A stretch of 64,000 nt of DNA from assembly GCA_023014335.1 (NCBI GenBank), contig JAECYW010000014.1, positions 806,001 through 870,000 of the forward strand, given 5' to 3'. The notes beneath the pieces are model-generated. The model was not told the DNA's origin. It searched no databases and worked only from the letters and a program-made list of their open reading frames with translations. Each line of letters starts with the position of its first letter. The stretch's first letter is position 1. Position numbers and translations under genes: made by a program. Below, piece by piece: positions 36,005 through 47,784 of the stretch. The DNA is from Galerina marginata. Lineage: Eukaryota; Basidiomycota; Agaricomycetes; Agaricales; Galerinaceae.

Positions 36005-37455
36005 CTACCCAGCTGCTTGAGCCCGCTCAAGCCTTTTGTTAACCGCAACGGGCCTAGGAGTAGCAGGACTCATTAGGCGAGACTCCCTCATCCTCTGCAG
36101 CACCGATGACAAGAACGCTGGCGTAACATAGTTTCCATCTGGTTCGAGCGTATCTTCACCGCCAGGTGTTGCGCACCCGCTAGCACTAGGGCGCGTACTC
36201 GTTGGCCGCTTCGTCGGGCTAGGAGAGTTCGTCAGTTCCCGAGCGAGCTTCGCCGCATCGGGCGACACGTCCTCCTTGTACAGGTCCCAGAGCGTATACA
36301 GAGAAATGATCTCCTGTGCTATGGTGGCGATGAGCGGCAACGATACGTTGAGCTCAGAGAGAAACGCGATCACATCTTGCGGTTTCTTTGGAGAAGCGGC
36401 CTGGGCAGACGTGTGGTTGGCTTGGCGGGATGATCGCCGTGGTTGGCGACTGGGAGCTGGCTGTTCGGGAGAGCTTTCTGCTGCGCTTTCATGTTCGGAG
36501 TCAGGTCGTGCTGGAGGGTGGAGGATAAATGTTAGATATATGGCCGCAATTGCAATAAGATGCGGCGGATAAAGGAGGCAGAGCTGTGATCTGTACGTGT
36601 CGTTTATGATAGACCTGAGGAAGAGCAGGTTCAGACAAAGCGACGAGTTTCAAAAACAATAATAGAACATGCCATGCAGTTTGCAATGCAGCAGGCGTCA
36701 ACTCTAGTTGCCCTTCTCCTGACCCCCAATACCGCGGACCATCATCCGTGCCGATACCTGTCCCTACATCCTCAGCCTCTCCTTCCTCGGAGGAAGAATC
36801 CCCGCTGGGCTCTTTCTTACACAGCGTAAGAAGGGTTCGGTAAGGGTGGAACACGACCAGATCGCATTCCAAATCGTCCACCAAGTAAAACTCCATTTCC
36901 GCAATTTTTGCATTGTCGGATGAAAAGGCCTTGACGTTATATGTTTCCTCTGGAAACCAATCAGAAATCCAGAGTAAAGACCAGATGAAATTACAGCCAT
37001 ACGGCTAAATAGTGACCGTGATTCTGCCACTATGACTTTGATGTGGATGGGGGATTCCTCCGCTTTTGCGGCGAGATAGCAACATGCGGCAATGACGGTG
37101 AAGGGGTCTGTCTCGCAGTACGAGTTTTTCAAATAGAACCTTCTGAAAAAGACCGTAGCTGTGGCGATAATCCTCTGTCGAAATTGTAGTTTCTTTCCGA
37201 GTTTGGTGATCACTGGAGGCTGTGAACATTGATATAATGGAAAAGGCCTGTAACACACACCATTGGCAAAATAAATGGCCAGATAATCTAAATGCTCCGG
37301 GTCATCGACATATTGAAGGTCCTGAAATCTCGCCTGATTCAAAGTAGCTCGGTCAACGATCCATCTTTTTCTAAGCAAAACATGAGTGAAGAACATGACA
37401 CGAACATTTTCTTTTAGCCTCACGAATGCGAGCTCGCCCAGAAATCTGTGGCCAT
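36005..37455 (-). CDS. SSN8: Cyclin C, Mediator CDK8-module cyclin
   Basis: RNA polymerase II holoenzyme cyclin that pairs with CDK8/Ssn3 in the Mediator kinase module. The start is inferred at a short 32-bp exon, 37424-37455 (MATDFWASSHS), which splices to KRWIVDRATLNQARFQDLQY; this restores the usual N-terminus of cyclin C. The cyclin box follows, with VITKLGKKLQFRQRIIATAT and VFFRRFYLKNSYCETDPF (near 37100-37210), AACCYLAAKAEESPIHIK, and EMEFYLVDDLECDLVVFHPYR. An acidic Ser/Glu insertion (36750-36810) separates the two halves. The C-terminal extension (36005-36530) is Pro/Ser-rich, with helical SELNVSLPLIATIAQEIISLY. Typical fungal cyclin C is shorter, so the acidic insertion and Ser/Pro tail are lineage-specific. 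Confidence 0.92.
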
Positions 37456-37649
37456 GATGGGGAGGATGGTTGGTGTGAATGTGTGGGACGAAGTCTGGTG
37501 GAGGTCTACCCAACTTCCCACGGCCAAACTTACTCCTATTTACAGTCATTTCATTTCATGCACTTCGTCCTCAAGCCGCCCCTGCAATTGGGGGTGATAA
37601 TTAAACAAGCAAGGTAATTCATTTGAAGCTATCTAACAATACATAAAAC

Positions 37650-40620
37650 TCACTTGGGGCGCGATTTAGTACCCTTTGGGCGATAGGCAAGTTCCTTCTT
37701 GTCCGAAAACTCAAAAATTTCTTCCTCATCATCTTCGCTCTCAATTTCTGTCAATTCCGATTCCACCGAGTTTGCACGCTTCCTTTTCTGACCAACTTGA
37801 ACAGCTGGCGCCTTCCGGGCACCTTTGACCGGTTTCGATTTTGCATTCTGATTTTTTTGGCCAGGAGGTTTGTTGCCCCTCTTTTTCCGTGGAGGCGGGA
37901 CCCAACTCTTTAACTTTTCACAAAGTTCGCGTTGGAATGCCTCATCGTAACCCACACATTTCATGGTAAACACCGCGAGTAGCTGTACAAACCCAATGAT
38001 CAGCGGATATCTCGAAATAAGGCCGAACAAAGTATGATACTTCGTCGCCCTTGTCTAAAGCCCTCGCAACATCTTCAGAGGTCGAGTTCTTGTATCTGTC
38101 ACTGTCGTACACTGCCTTCCACTCGGCCTTGGTGGGTTTTCGACCCAGTTCTCGCCGAGCAACTATACGGGCACGGAAATGACCACCCCAGTGTTTCTTA
38201 ATAATCTGGGTTGCCCATGTCCTTCGTGTCTGCAGAAGACAATGGGTGTTAGCTTAAAAAAAAAAGAAGCAGGAGAAAGGCCACACAGAGGGAGGCAGCT
38301 GTGCCCATTCTTCTTTGGTGAGAGACAGCGCTGCTTTGGTTTCGTAAAAGCCTACGAACAGCCATTTGCCAGAGTCCAACCTGGTAAAAACCCTGTGCCT
38401 GTGCCTTTTGGTCCAATCATTATCAGTGTCTGTATCAAAGAAAAGACCTGGATAGCCAGGAAATTGCGGAGCTCTGCATTGATACATTGAGTTGAGGTAC
38501 ATGAAGTCATTCATTCCGTGAATGGCAAGGTGTTTGGCGGCGATCTTAGGGAATGTTTCTTGCGTATTTCCCCCATATCTAGACGACATGAAAGCTCTCG
38601 AAACCGTCGTATTTTTAAGATCTTCATCGAAGGTTATTGGGAATGGGTCGAGACCAATGGGAATCAGTCTGTCATAGACACTACTCAGACTTATATCCAG
38701 GGCCTCCATTTTCTTAGCTTTGGGCTATTGAAGTGACGCTGTCAGAAAATCAGCATGCGCAGCATGGTGAATGGAACATGCATTGTTCATCTTCTTGATC
38801 TTTTCGAAGTCTTCTTGCTTGCGTCGCTTAAAGCCCTCAAGTGTGTACACCACGACTTCAAGGATCAAGCGCTGTCGTTTAAAAGGACGAGCAGAAGATA
38901 ATGCTTCGGCGGGGTCAACCTCTTGGGGTTCATCTTTAATAACGATGACCTCGTGTAGGTCGTTAATGGGTTGGTCGTTTATCTGAAGGCCAGGTTAGGT
39001 ATTAATTTTTAAAGAAGAGAAACAATAGAAAAAAAAACCTCTGCGGTTTCCACTGATGGAGATAAAGAATCCAACATCCTTTCGGGAGATGGAGATGGAT
39101 ATCTGGTTTCCTCCTGTGGAAAATCGATGTCTAACGACGGCGTCGAGCCAATCTAAAATATTTTAGACAGTCAGTAATGACCACCTGAGAGAAATTCGAA
39201 CAAAATTCACATCAACGCTTGCCATCTCCACCTCAGGAGAATTTGTGTTACTGTCAGTCTCCGATTCCTAATTCAAATTTTCAAAGTCGAGCAGGAGAAA
39301 CTCGTCGACGCAAGCGACGAACCTTTTCTTCAACTCTGCACTCCAAAATTTCAGCTTTGGTATAGGGAGCCATTGTATCGTCGTAGGCCTCAGCATCAGC
39401 ATCTAGAACAATAGATGTGGCGCAGTGTTCGTGTGCAACCTTGATATATTCACTTCCAAGTCAGATATTAATATGCAATGGACATGTAGGATTATAGACC
39501 TTTTCACCCTCCCGGGTTTGCTATTGTTCAACCATTGGGGGTTAAACGAGAAGGAGTAGTCGATAAGAATGACGAACCTTTCCTTCAGTTTTACATTCCG
39601 AAGTGCCCGCTTTGACGTCCACGATCATCATATCGTCGTACATCTCAGCGACAGTATCCGGAGCAACCGAGGTGGTACCGTCTTCGTGTTCGACCATTTC
39701 AGTGCCCTGAAATTGAGAACGTTCAATATTCCAAGATTGTGCAGGAGGAACTAGTGTCGACAAACCTTTTCTTCCGCTTCGCAATTCAAAGTTTCTGCTT
39801 TAACGTCAACAGCCATGATATCATCGTATGCCTCAATAGTAAGATTGGGACTAATGGGCCTGGTGCAGTCATCATACTCGACCTTGATGTGTTCATCCCT
39901 AGGTTAGAAAAGTGCGATGGAAGAAGATGGAGCAATAAACCTTTTCACCCTCCTGAGCCAAGGGGGTAGCCAATGGAAGAGCGGATGGTTCGTCCGTGGC
40001 TTCTTGGAGGATATCATTTAGATTTGAGGTCGACTGGAATAATAATCTCAATGAAAATCATTGGAGAAAAGGACGACATTGAAACCCACGTCCGTATCGA
40101 CGTCAGAAGTATTGTTGTTATCTTTGATGTTAGGTTTCTAATATCCCATACATCAGTCGTGGAGAGAAACACGTCGCACAAAAAGATGCACCTTTTCGTC
40201 TTCGTCCTTTATGTTTAAAATTCCTTGTGTTGTTGTACCGGGTACCTTATTTCCAGAATTCGAATCCTGGGCAGTGTCGTTGTTGTCGTCTTTGGGTTGA
40301 ACAATGAGTTCCTCGTTTTTGCAAGGTGGTTCGACTTCGACATCCGGGTTCTGGTAAAACGAGGTTTAATTGTACGATAAACTCGAAGGGCAAAAAATCC
40401 ATACCACATCAGCGAGAGCATCTTTCTCCAGGGGCTTTTTCTCGTCAGAAACGTCGACATTGGAGACGGGTGACGCGTCTTCACGTACGACACCCTCTAC
40501 CTTTACCATGTCATTGGGATCCATATCTTCGGCTTCCTCGGATTCCTGGTTCCTTTTAGTAAGAGAGAGGGAGAAAGAGTCAGCAAGACGCACCTTATCA
40601 CCTTCACGCTTGAGAGACAT
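37650..40620 (-). CDS. DUF6697-like protein, copy B
   Basis: Many-exon gene. N-terminus MSLKREGDKVRLADSF, then acidic Asp/Glu/Ser-rich exons (39000-40600), including three serial copies of an exon with the pattern YDDxM...K-A-E-x-x-E-C-K-x-E-E-K. Next come KRQRLILEVVVYTLEGFKRR (about 38790-38900) and the conserved core: SRAFMSSRYGGNTQETFPKI, HGMNDFMYLNSMYQCRAPQF, PGYPGLFFDTDT, RVFTRLDSGKWLFVGFYETK (38250-38710). A helical block follows (WATQIIKKHWGGHFRARIVA), then MKCVGYDEAFQRELCEKLKS. The tail is Lys/Pro-rich then Glu/Asp-rich and ends PKGTKSRPK. Function is unknown. The basic and acidic stretches suggest a nuclear protein (inference). It is the near-twin of copy C and a more distant relative of copy A. 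Confidence 0.78.
39323..39900 (-). repeat. Three serially repeated acidic exons in copy B
   Basis: Exons at about 39323-39441, 39578-39708 and 39766-39900 (minus strand) each encode a version of (V)EH/Y...SIVLDADAEAYDDTMA...K-AE-x-L-E-C-x-x-E-E-K and end with the same GAAAAG|GTTTGT/GTTCGT-like donor. Introns between them are about 60-140 bp. This is exon duplication within one gene. Confidence 0.85.
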
Positions 40621-40860
40621 TGGAAGTCGCAAAAAAAAACCGACGACAAAGCGACGAACACTTCGAGGGTTACTAATTAGTGATGTCCCTTAGCTTCTCG
40701 AATCTCACGCCATATCGGCTCATTTTGCTCAAGACCCTGCCGAAAGTAAGTAAACCCAGTGGGCGCTTGTGCCGCAGAATGAGGCGTGGTTAGGTCGTGA
40801 AAGGCACTTTCAAACTTCAAACTCATCAACGAAATCTTGTGAAATCAAGAATGACAAGTG

Positions 40861-42449
40861 ATTCTCGGGTTGGCAGGAACTACGGGGCAGGAATGTCATT
40901 TGCCTCCTCTATTTTCCCCGCTGCCACAGCCTCCAGAACCAAATTCCGCCGTCAACTGTCCCATTTCACAAGAGGGCTCTGTGATTCACAGAAAAAGCAA
41001 AGAATGCCACAACTTTCCAGTATTTTCGTTCCGAGGTCTATTTACATAGGTAGTCCAAGGCAGGCTTGTGCTTCAGTTTCATTGGGTTAGAGACCGAAAT
41101 GAAATTAAAATGGGAATTTGAGGTTCTTGAGCTGAGCAAACACGGTCACCCAGGCGTACCCGTAGGCACCGCAAATTGTTGGTCTTGTCCTTTGATCTGT
41201 TTTCATTGGGTTTGTTTAGCCTGCAGCTTCAACATCCACGGCGTCCAGAAGCCTTGACGGCAGGGATGGCAATTTTCAAGGAAAGCCAGTACGATGAGCT
41301 GAGAATATTATGAAGCACTGTGATGACATTCATGGATCGAAATCAATTCAGGAAAGACAAGCAGAGGCAGGTCATGTTGTAGGAACAATCCAAAAATGCC
41401 GATGCATAATTCTTGAAACATTTCAGTGGTTACGGCGGCATGTCGACTGATATGGTGCAGATGCTGTGGCGGGCGTATCACCGCCATCTACAGTCGCCAA
41501 TTTGGAAATGTTGTCTTGGGTCGTCGGTTCGCGAGCAAGGAAACAAATGTGGACGCCGTAAGATATGGGCCGGATGAACGAGCAAGAAGCCGAGTTTGGA
41601 TGTCAAAAGGCCAGGCAGTGGGGGAATAAGCACTGAACAGGCCGACGTGAGGCAGGACAACGACTGCGGAGGCATTGGAAGGGAAGGCATTCAGCAGGTG
41701 AGGCGGGGGCTCTGGAGAGCGGCGCGGCAGACAGAGGAACGGTTGAGGCGGCGACGACGAAAGCAAATTGTGACAGCATAGCAGAAGGCAGTACTAGGTA
41801 ACCGCAACCTGCAGAGGCAATGCTGGCTCCGCCATCCAAGTTTTGTGGTTACTGTATGCACACAATATACATGTAAACAGTAAAAGGCAACTAGATCGTC
41901 CTTCTTGAGCCAGAAAATCGACGAAACAAGGAAAAATGAGAGCCGCAATGTTCAGTTATACCTGCGAAGGGGACCGTCCATGAATCAGTGAAATCTTGAC
42001 CAAATCAGCCGATTTTTTTTGCTAGACCAGCAGAATACAACGAGTCATAGATATTTATAAAATTTCAAGAAGATCGAAGAAGGATTGAGACGTACAGAGC
42101 GAGAGTAATATCGAAAAGTCTCCATCTGCGATTCCAGAAATCCAAGCCTGGAGAATGGTTGCTCGCAAGGAAACGATTGATTAATGACAAATTGGGGCCA
42201 GTTGTGAAAAAACGTAAAGAATACACAGAGATTCGAACTGGGTATGCATGACATTGAGACCGTCCGAGCTCGAGAGACTGACGTCGAGAGCAAGGTTGAT
42301 TGTTATTTGCCGACGACTAAGAAAGTATGCGGCGTTTGCCGGCTGGTGCAACCAGGTGCAACGTTCAACACCTGCATCCTGTTGGATCCAAGCAAGCTTG
42401 GTCTTGTCCTTGGAACTGCTTTCAGGTTTTTATACTGGGATAATAAAAT
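40861..42449. other. Spacer between the duplicated units, 1.6 kb
   Basis: This is not part of the duplication. Minus-strand frames at 41478-41948 overlap each other in several frames and show Pro/Ser-rich reading typical of non-coding DNA. No TE end, repeat or gene was identified. Confidence 0.45.
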
Positions 42450-42551
42450 GCAAGACAAGCAAGATAATTCATTTCAAAATATATAACAATGTGTAAACAA
42501 GCCCACAGACCATATAAAGCCCCAAGTAAGTAAAGCCCTCACCAACCAGAC

Positions 42552-45500
42552 CTACAGACAAATGGGACGCGATTTTGTACCCCTTGGGCGATAGGCACGT
42601 TCCTCCTCCTCGTCCGAATGCTCAAAAATTTCCTCGTTAAAATCAGCATCATCTTCACTTTCAATTTCTGTTAATTCCGATTCCACCGAGTTTGCACGCT
42701 TCCTCTTCTGACCAACCTGAGCAGCTTGCGCCCGCCGGGCACCTTTCGCCGGTTTCGATTTTGCATTCCGACTCTTCTCGCCAGGTGGTTTGCCGCCCCT
42801 CTGTTTCCGTGGTGGTGGGACCCAATCCTGAAGCTTTTCACAAAGTTCGCGTTGGAATGCCTCATCGTAACCCACGCATTTCATGGTAAACACGGCGAGT
42901 AGCTGTAAACACACAAAGGTCAACAGATATTTCAAAGCGAAGCTGAAGTTAACAGCATATAGAGTACCTCGTCGCCCTTGTCAAAAGCCCTCGTAACATC
43001 TTCAGCGGTCGAGTTTTTGTATCTGCCACTGTCATACACTGCTAGCCACTCGGCCTTGGTGGGTTTTCGACCCAATTCTCGTCGAGCAACAACACGAGCA
43101 CGGAAATAACCGCCCCAACCTTTATTGATAATCTGGGTTGCCCAGGTCCTTCGTGTCTGCAAAAAACAAGAGGCGTTGGTTCAAAAAAAAGACAAAAGAA
43201 GCAAGAGAAAGGCCGCACATAGGAAGGCAGCTGTGCCCATTCTTCTTTGGTGAGTGACAGAGCTGCTTTGGTTTCGTAAAACCCTACGAATAACCATTTA
43301 CCAGCATCCAACCTGGTAAAAACCCTGTGCCTTCCAGACCACCCATCACCAGTGTCTGTATTGAAGAAAAGACCTGGATAGCCAGGAAATTGCGGAGCTC
43401 TGCACTGATACATGGAGTTGAGGTACATGAAGTCGTTCATTCCATGGATGGCAAGATGCCTGGCGCCAATGTTAGGGAATGTTTCTTGCGTATTTCCCCC
43501 ATATCGAGATGACATGAAAGCTCTCGAAACCGTCGTATTTCGAATATCGTCATCCAAGTTTATTGGGAATGGGTCGAGACCAATAGGAATTAGCCTATCA
43601 CGGATGCTATCCAGACTTATATCCAGTGCCTCCATTTTTTTGGCTTTGGGCTATTGAAGTGAGCCGTCAGAAAAACAGCATATGCAGCGAGGTGAGTGGA
43701 ACGTGCATTTTTCATGTTCTTGATCTTTTCGAAGTCTTCTTGTTTGCGTCGCTTAAAGTCCTCGAACGTGTACACCACGACTTCAAGGATTAAGCGCTGT
43801 CGTTTGAAAGGGCGAGCAGAAGCTAAAGCTTCGGCGGGGTCTACCTCTTCAGGCTCATCTTTAATAATGATCACCTCGTGTTGTACGTCGTTGGTTGGTT
43901 GCTCGTTTATCTAAAGCCCAGGTTAGGTATTAAACAACACGACAAGAGAAAGATAGAAAAACAAACCTCTGCAGGTTCCACTGATGGAATCACGGAGTCC
44001 AATGTCCTTTCGGGAGACGGTGATGGATATCTGGCTTCCTCTTGTGGGAATTCAACCTCTAGCGATGGAGTCGAGCCAACCTAAAATACGGTCGACGGTT
44101 AGTTACGACCATCGGAGAGAAACTAGAAAAAGGTTCACGTCAACGCTTGCCATCTCGACTTCAGGGCAATCTGTATTACTGTCAGTCTTCGGTTCCTAAT
44201 TCAAAATTTCAGAGTCGAGCAGGAGGAACTCGTCGACGGAAGCGACGAACCTCTTCTTCGACTTTACACCCCAAAGTTTCTGCTTTGGTATAGGCAGCCA
44301 TCGTATCGTCGTAGGCCTCAGTATCAGCATCTAGAACAACAGATGTGGCACAATTTTCGTGTTCGACCTTGATGTATTTATCTCCAAGTCAGATATTGAA
44401 AGTACATAGACAAGTAGGATTATAGACCTTGTCGCCCTGCTATTGGTCAACACTTGAGGGTTAGACGAGACGAACAAGTGGATGAAAATGACGAACCTTT
44501 TCTTCAGCTTTGCATTCCGACGTTTCTGCTTTGGTATAAGCAGCCATCGTATCGTCGTATGTCTCAGCGGCAGCATCTAGGACAACAGGCGTGGCGCAGT
44601 TTTCGTGTCCGACCTGGATGTATTGACTTCCAAGTCAGTCATTGAGGTGCACTGGACAAGTAGGATTATAGACCTTGTCACGCTCCTGGGTTTGCTATTG
44701 TTCAACACTTAAGGGTTAGACGAGACGAACGAGTAGAAGAAATTGAAGAACCTTTTCTTCAGCTTTGCATTCCAAAGTTTGTGGTTTGACGTCGACGATC
44801 ATTATATCATCGTACATCTCAACAGCTGCATCCGGAACATCTGAGGTGGTACTGGGTTCGCGTTCGACCTTTTCAGTGCCCTGAAATTGATAAAGTTCAA
44901 CACACTGAGGTCGTGCAGGAGGAACTAGTGTCGACGAACCTTTTCTCCCGCTTTACACTTCAAATTTGCTGCTTTAACGTCAACAGCCATGCTGTCATCG
45001 TATGCCTCAGTTGTAAAATCGGGACTAATAGGTCTGGCGCAGTCATCGTATTCGACCTTGACGCGTTCATCTCCAGGTTAGAAAAGCACATTGAAAGAAG
45101 AGGCAGGAAAAGACCTTGTCACCCTCCTGAGTTGAGGTGGTAGCCAATGGAGAGGCGGACGGTTCACCCGTGGCTTCTTCGAGGATATCATTTAAATTCG
45201 AGGTCGACTGGAATAATAATCTCAACAAAAGTCATAGGAGAAAAGAATGCGTTGAAACACACGTCCGTATCGACCTCAGAAGTATTGTCCTTATTTTCGA
45301 TTTTAGGTTTCTAATGTGCCATACTTCAGTGAGGGGGAAAAACGCGTCGCACCAAAAAATGTACCTTTTCGTCCTCGTCCTTTACGGCTAAAATTATTTG
45401 GGATGTTGTGCCAGGTACCTTATTATCAGAACTTGAATCCTGGGCGGTGCAGTTGTCGTCGTCCTCGGGTTGCGAGATGAGTTCCTCGTTTTTGGAAGGT

Positions 45501-45806
45501 GCTTCAACTTCGACATCTGGTTTCTGGTCAAACGAGTTTTGATTAACGATGACCTCGAAGAAGAAAAAAAGCCCATACCAAATCCGTGAAGGCATCTCCC
45601 TCCAGAGGTTTTTGCTCGTCAGAAATATTGACATTGGAGACGGGTGACGCGTCTTCAAGTATGGCGCCCTCCTCCTTTACGTATACCATGTCATTGGGAT
45701 CCATATCTTCAACCTCTTCGGATTCCTGGTTCGTTCCTTTCGGTGAGGGAGAGAAAGAGAAAGAGTCAGAAAGACACACCTTATCACTTTCATGCTTGAG
45801 AGACAT
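42552..45806 (-). CDS. DUF6697-like protein, copy C
   Basis: The same architecture as copy B: MSLKHESDKVCLSDSFS start, acidic exons, KRQRLILEVVVYTFEDFKRR (43740-43870), core with SRAFMSSRYGGNTQETFPNI, HGMNDFMYLNSMYQCRAPQF, PGYPGLFFNTDTGDGW and RVFTRLDAGKWLFVGFYETK (43200-43640). The helical block is WATQIINKGWGGYFRARVVA, followed by MKCVGYDEAFQRELCEKLQDWV, and the tail ends PRGTKSRPICL. It carries four, not three, repeated acidic exons. No frame-breaking mutation was seen in the exons checked, so both twins may be functional. The upstream flank of this copy ends close to the divergent malate dehydrogenase gene at 46218, so the two share a 411-bp spacer. Confidence 0.78.
44251..45075 (-). repeat. 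Four serially repeated acidic exons in copy C
   Basis: Exons at about 44251-44370, 44497-44615, 44752-44880 and 44940-45075. Shared features are YDDxM, K-A/P-x-T/N-L/S-x-C-K and a GEK/EEK ending at the donor. The two lowest-numbered exons (44251 and 44497) are nearly identical, with AYDDTMAAYTKAET versus TYDDTMAAYTKAET. Copy B has one exon of this subtype, so that is the one that was duplicated or lost. Confidence 0.88.
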
Positions 45807-46217
45807 TGGAAGTCGCAGAAGAAAACCAACGACAGAGCAACGAACACTTCAGGGGTTAAAATATAAAGTGATGTCCCTTAGCTTCTCGAATCTCACGCCA
45901 TATCGGCTCATTTTGCCCAAGAGCCGACCGAATGTTAACCTGAATTGAAGTAAGTATATCCAATGGGCGTTTTTGCCGTATAATAAGGCATAGTTAGGTC
46001 GTAAAAGCACTTTCGAACTTGGAATTCATCGAGAATGACAAGTGCTCTCGGCGAGAGCCGCGAGGTGCATTCGGGCCGTCTCTGCCGACAGCGGAGGGCC
46101 ATGTCCGAGGTGACCCGAATGCGGGGGAACGTAAATCCGCGTGGTTGCGGCGCCAGTAAAAAACCCTTTTCATTCAGACCCACCACCTGAAAAAGTCCAA
46201 AAATCCCCTAGGACACC
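45807..46217. promoter_or_regulatory. Divergent promoter region, DUF6697-like copy C / MDH
   Basis: The part nearest copy C (to about 46045) is the duplicated upstream block that also precedes copy B. The remaining 170 bp next to the malate dehydrogenase start is unique and GC-richer. No specific sites were assigned. Confidence 0.5.
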
Positions 46218-47514
46218 ATGTTTGCCCGTTCAGCTGCTCGTATTTTGGCTGCTCCCTCTACTCGGTTCTTCTCTGCTTCGGCGGTGACACAGACCAAGGT
46301 TGCAGTTCTCGGAGCCGGAGGAGGAATTGGCCAGCCTCTCTCTTTGCTCCTCAAAAACGACCCCCTCGTCACTTCTCTGAGCTTGTACGATATCCGTGGT
46401 GCTCCAGGAGTCGCGGCGGATGTTAGCCACGTCGACACAGCGAGTGAAGTGCGTTTTTACTTTCCAACGAGATGGGAGAGGCGGAGCTAACGTTTGTGAC
46501 GTGTAGGTGAAGGGTTATGCTGCTGATCAGCTCGACCAAGCCCTCGAGGGAGTCAAGGTTGTCGTGATTCCCGCTGGTGTCCCGAGAAAGGTTCGTGTTG
46601 TTCTTTTCTTTCCTTCGAACCCTTTGCTGACTTCCGTGTGTTGCTAATTAGCCCGGTGTAAGTCTAATTTTTTCAGCAACTCGGAATCATGTTACTAACA
46701 TTTTATAGATGACCCGTGATGATCTCTTCAACGTCAGTATCACATTTTCTTCATTCTTTCACAAATATTGACTCTTTTAATCAGACCAACGCCTCCATCG
46801 TCCGCGACCTTGCAGCAGCCGTCGCCCGTGTCGCCCCCGAAGCCCACATCCTCGTCATCTCCAACCCCGTCAACTCGACCGTTCCCATTGTCGCTGCCAC
46901 GCTCGAGAAGGCCGGCGTCTTCAACCCTCGCCGCCTATTCGGTGTCACCACCCTCGATGTCGTCCGTGCTGCCCGTTTCCTTGCCGAAATCAAAAAAGCC
47001 TCGCCCAGTGAAACTGTCGTGACCGTTATTGGTGGACACAGCGGCCCAACCATCGTCCCTCTGCTCTCACAAACGCCCTTCGGAAAGGATGTCGCTGGTG
47101 AGACCTTGGACAAGCTCGTGTACCGCATCCAGTTCGGTGGAGATGAAGTCGTCAAAGCCAAGGACGGTGCTGGTAGTGCTACCCTCTCAATGGCATATGC
47201 CGGCGCCAAGTTCGCAAACTCCCTGCTCCGGGGATTGAACGGTGAAAAGGGTGTCATCACACCCACCTTCGTGAAGAGCCCCCTCTATGAGGATCAGGGC
47301 ATTGACTTCTTCTCTTCGAATGTTGAGCTTGGCGTAAGTCTCGGTATTAAAAAATATTCTAACGCCGCATATCTAACAACTCTCATTGCAGACTGATGGT
47401 GTCGAGAAGATCCACCCTATCGGACCGATCTCCGCTGAGGAGGAGAAACTCTTGGCTGCTTGCTTGCCTGAACTCAAGAAGAACATCGAGAAGGGCAAGG
47501 CTTTCGTCGCTTAG
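46218..47514 (+). CDS. MDH1: Malate dehydrogenase, mitochondrial
   Basis: NAD-dependent oxidation of malate to oxaloacetate in the TCA cycle, in the mitochondrial matrix. Six exons (46218-46448, 46507-46590, 46652-46657, 46709-46732, 46785-47333, 47392-47514) give 338 residues, the usual length. The N-terminus [20 protein letters not shown] is an Arg/Ser/Ala-rich mitochondrial presequence. The Rossmann loop [18 protein letters not shown], substrate-binding [40 protein letters not shown] and the catalytic [13 protein letters not shown] follow. Exon 3 is a 6-base micro-exon, CCCGGT, encoding Pro-Gly of the active-site loop; without it the loop would lose these residues. All introns are 51-61 bp. 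It is divergent from DUF6697-like copy C. Confidence 0.97.
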
Positions 47515-47784
47515 ATGTCATTTTGGCATAGAGTAGACAATTATATCCATATTCGCTTAGTTTTTGCATCACATTGGGATATTTATCGAAGCACACCAGT
47601 TCTCAGTGGGTAATGTTATAGCATTAAAGTCATAAATTCATCAACACGAAAGCATTGAGAAAACAAAAGTACAAAACAAGGGGCTTCTACTGTACACTGG
47701 AAATTTCTTTGCCCATTATTTAAATATTAGGTACACATACCCGAAAGCCTTCCGGAAAGAAAAAAAATTAATTCGCACCCCCCA

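Larger units (their letters stand above)
37605..46045. repeat. Tandem segmental duplication carrying two DUF6697-like genes
   Basis: Unit 1 spans about 37605-40860 and unit 2 about 42450-46045, in the same orientation. Homology covers the whole gene and flanks: AATTCATTT and adjacent sequence downstream of each stop, and a long block upstream of each start that includes GATGTCCCTTAGCTTCTCG and GAATGACAAGTG. The units are separated by about 1.6 kb of unrelated sequence. Unit 2 is longer because it has an extra repeated exon and a small insertion past the stop. Confidence 0.9.

Noticed and set aside
37456..37549. Longer cyclin C start (MTVNRSKFGRG)
   Set aside because: It lacks similarity to cyclin C; the short exon ending in ASSHS followed by KRWIVDRAT fits the family.
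41478..41948. Overlapping Pro/Ser-rich minus-strand frames
   Set aside because: Several frames are open at once, as expected for composition bias; no motifs, signal peptide or splice structure.
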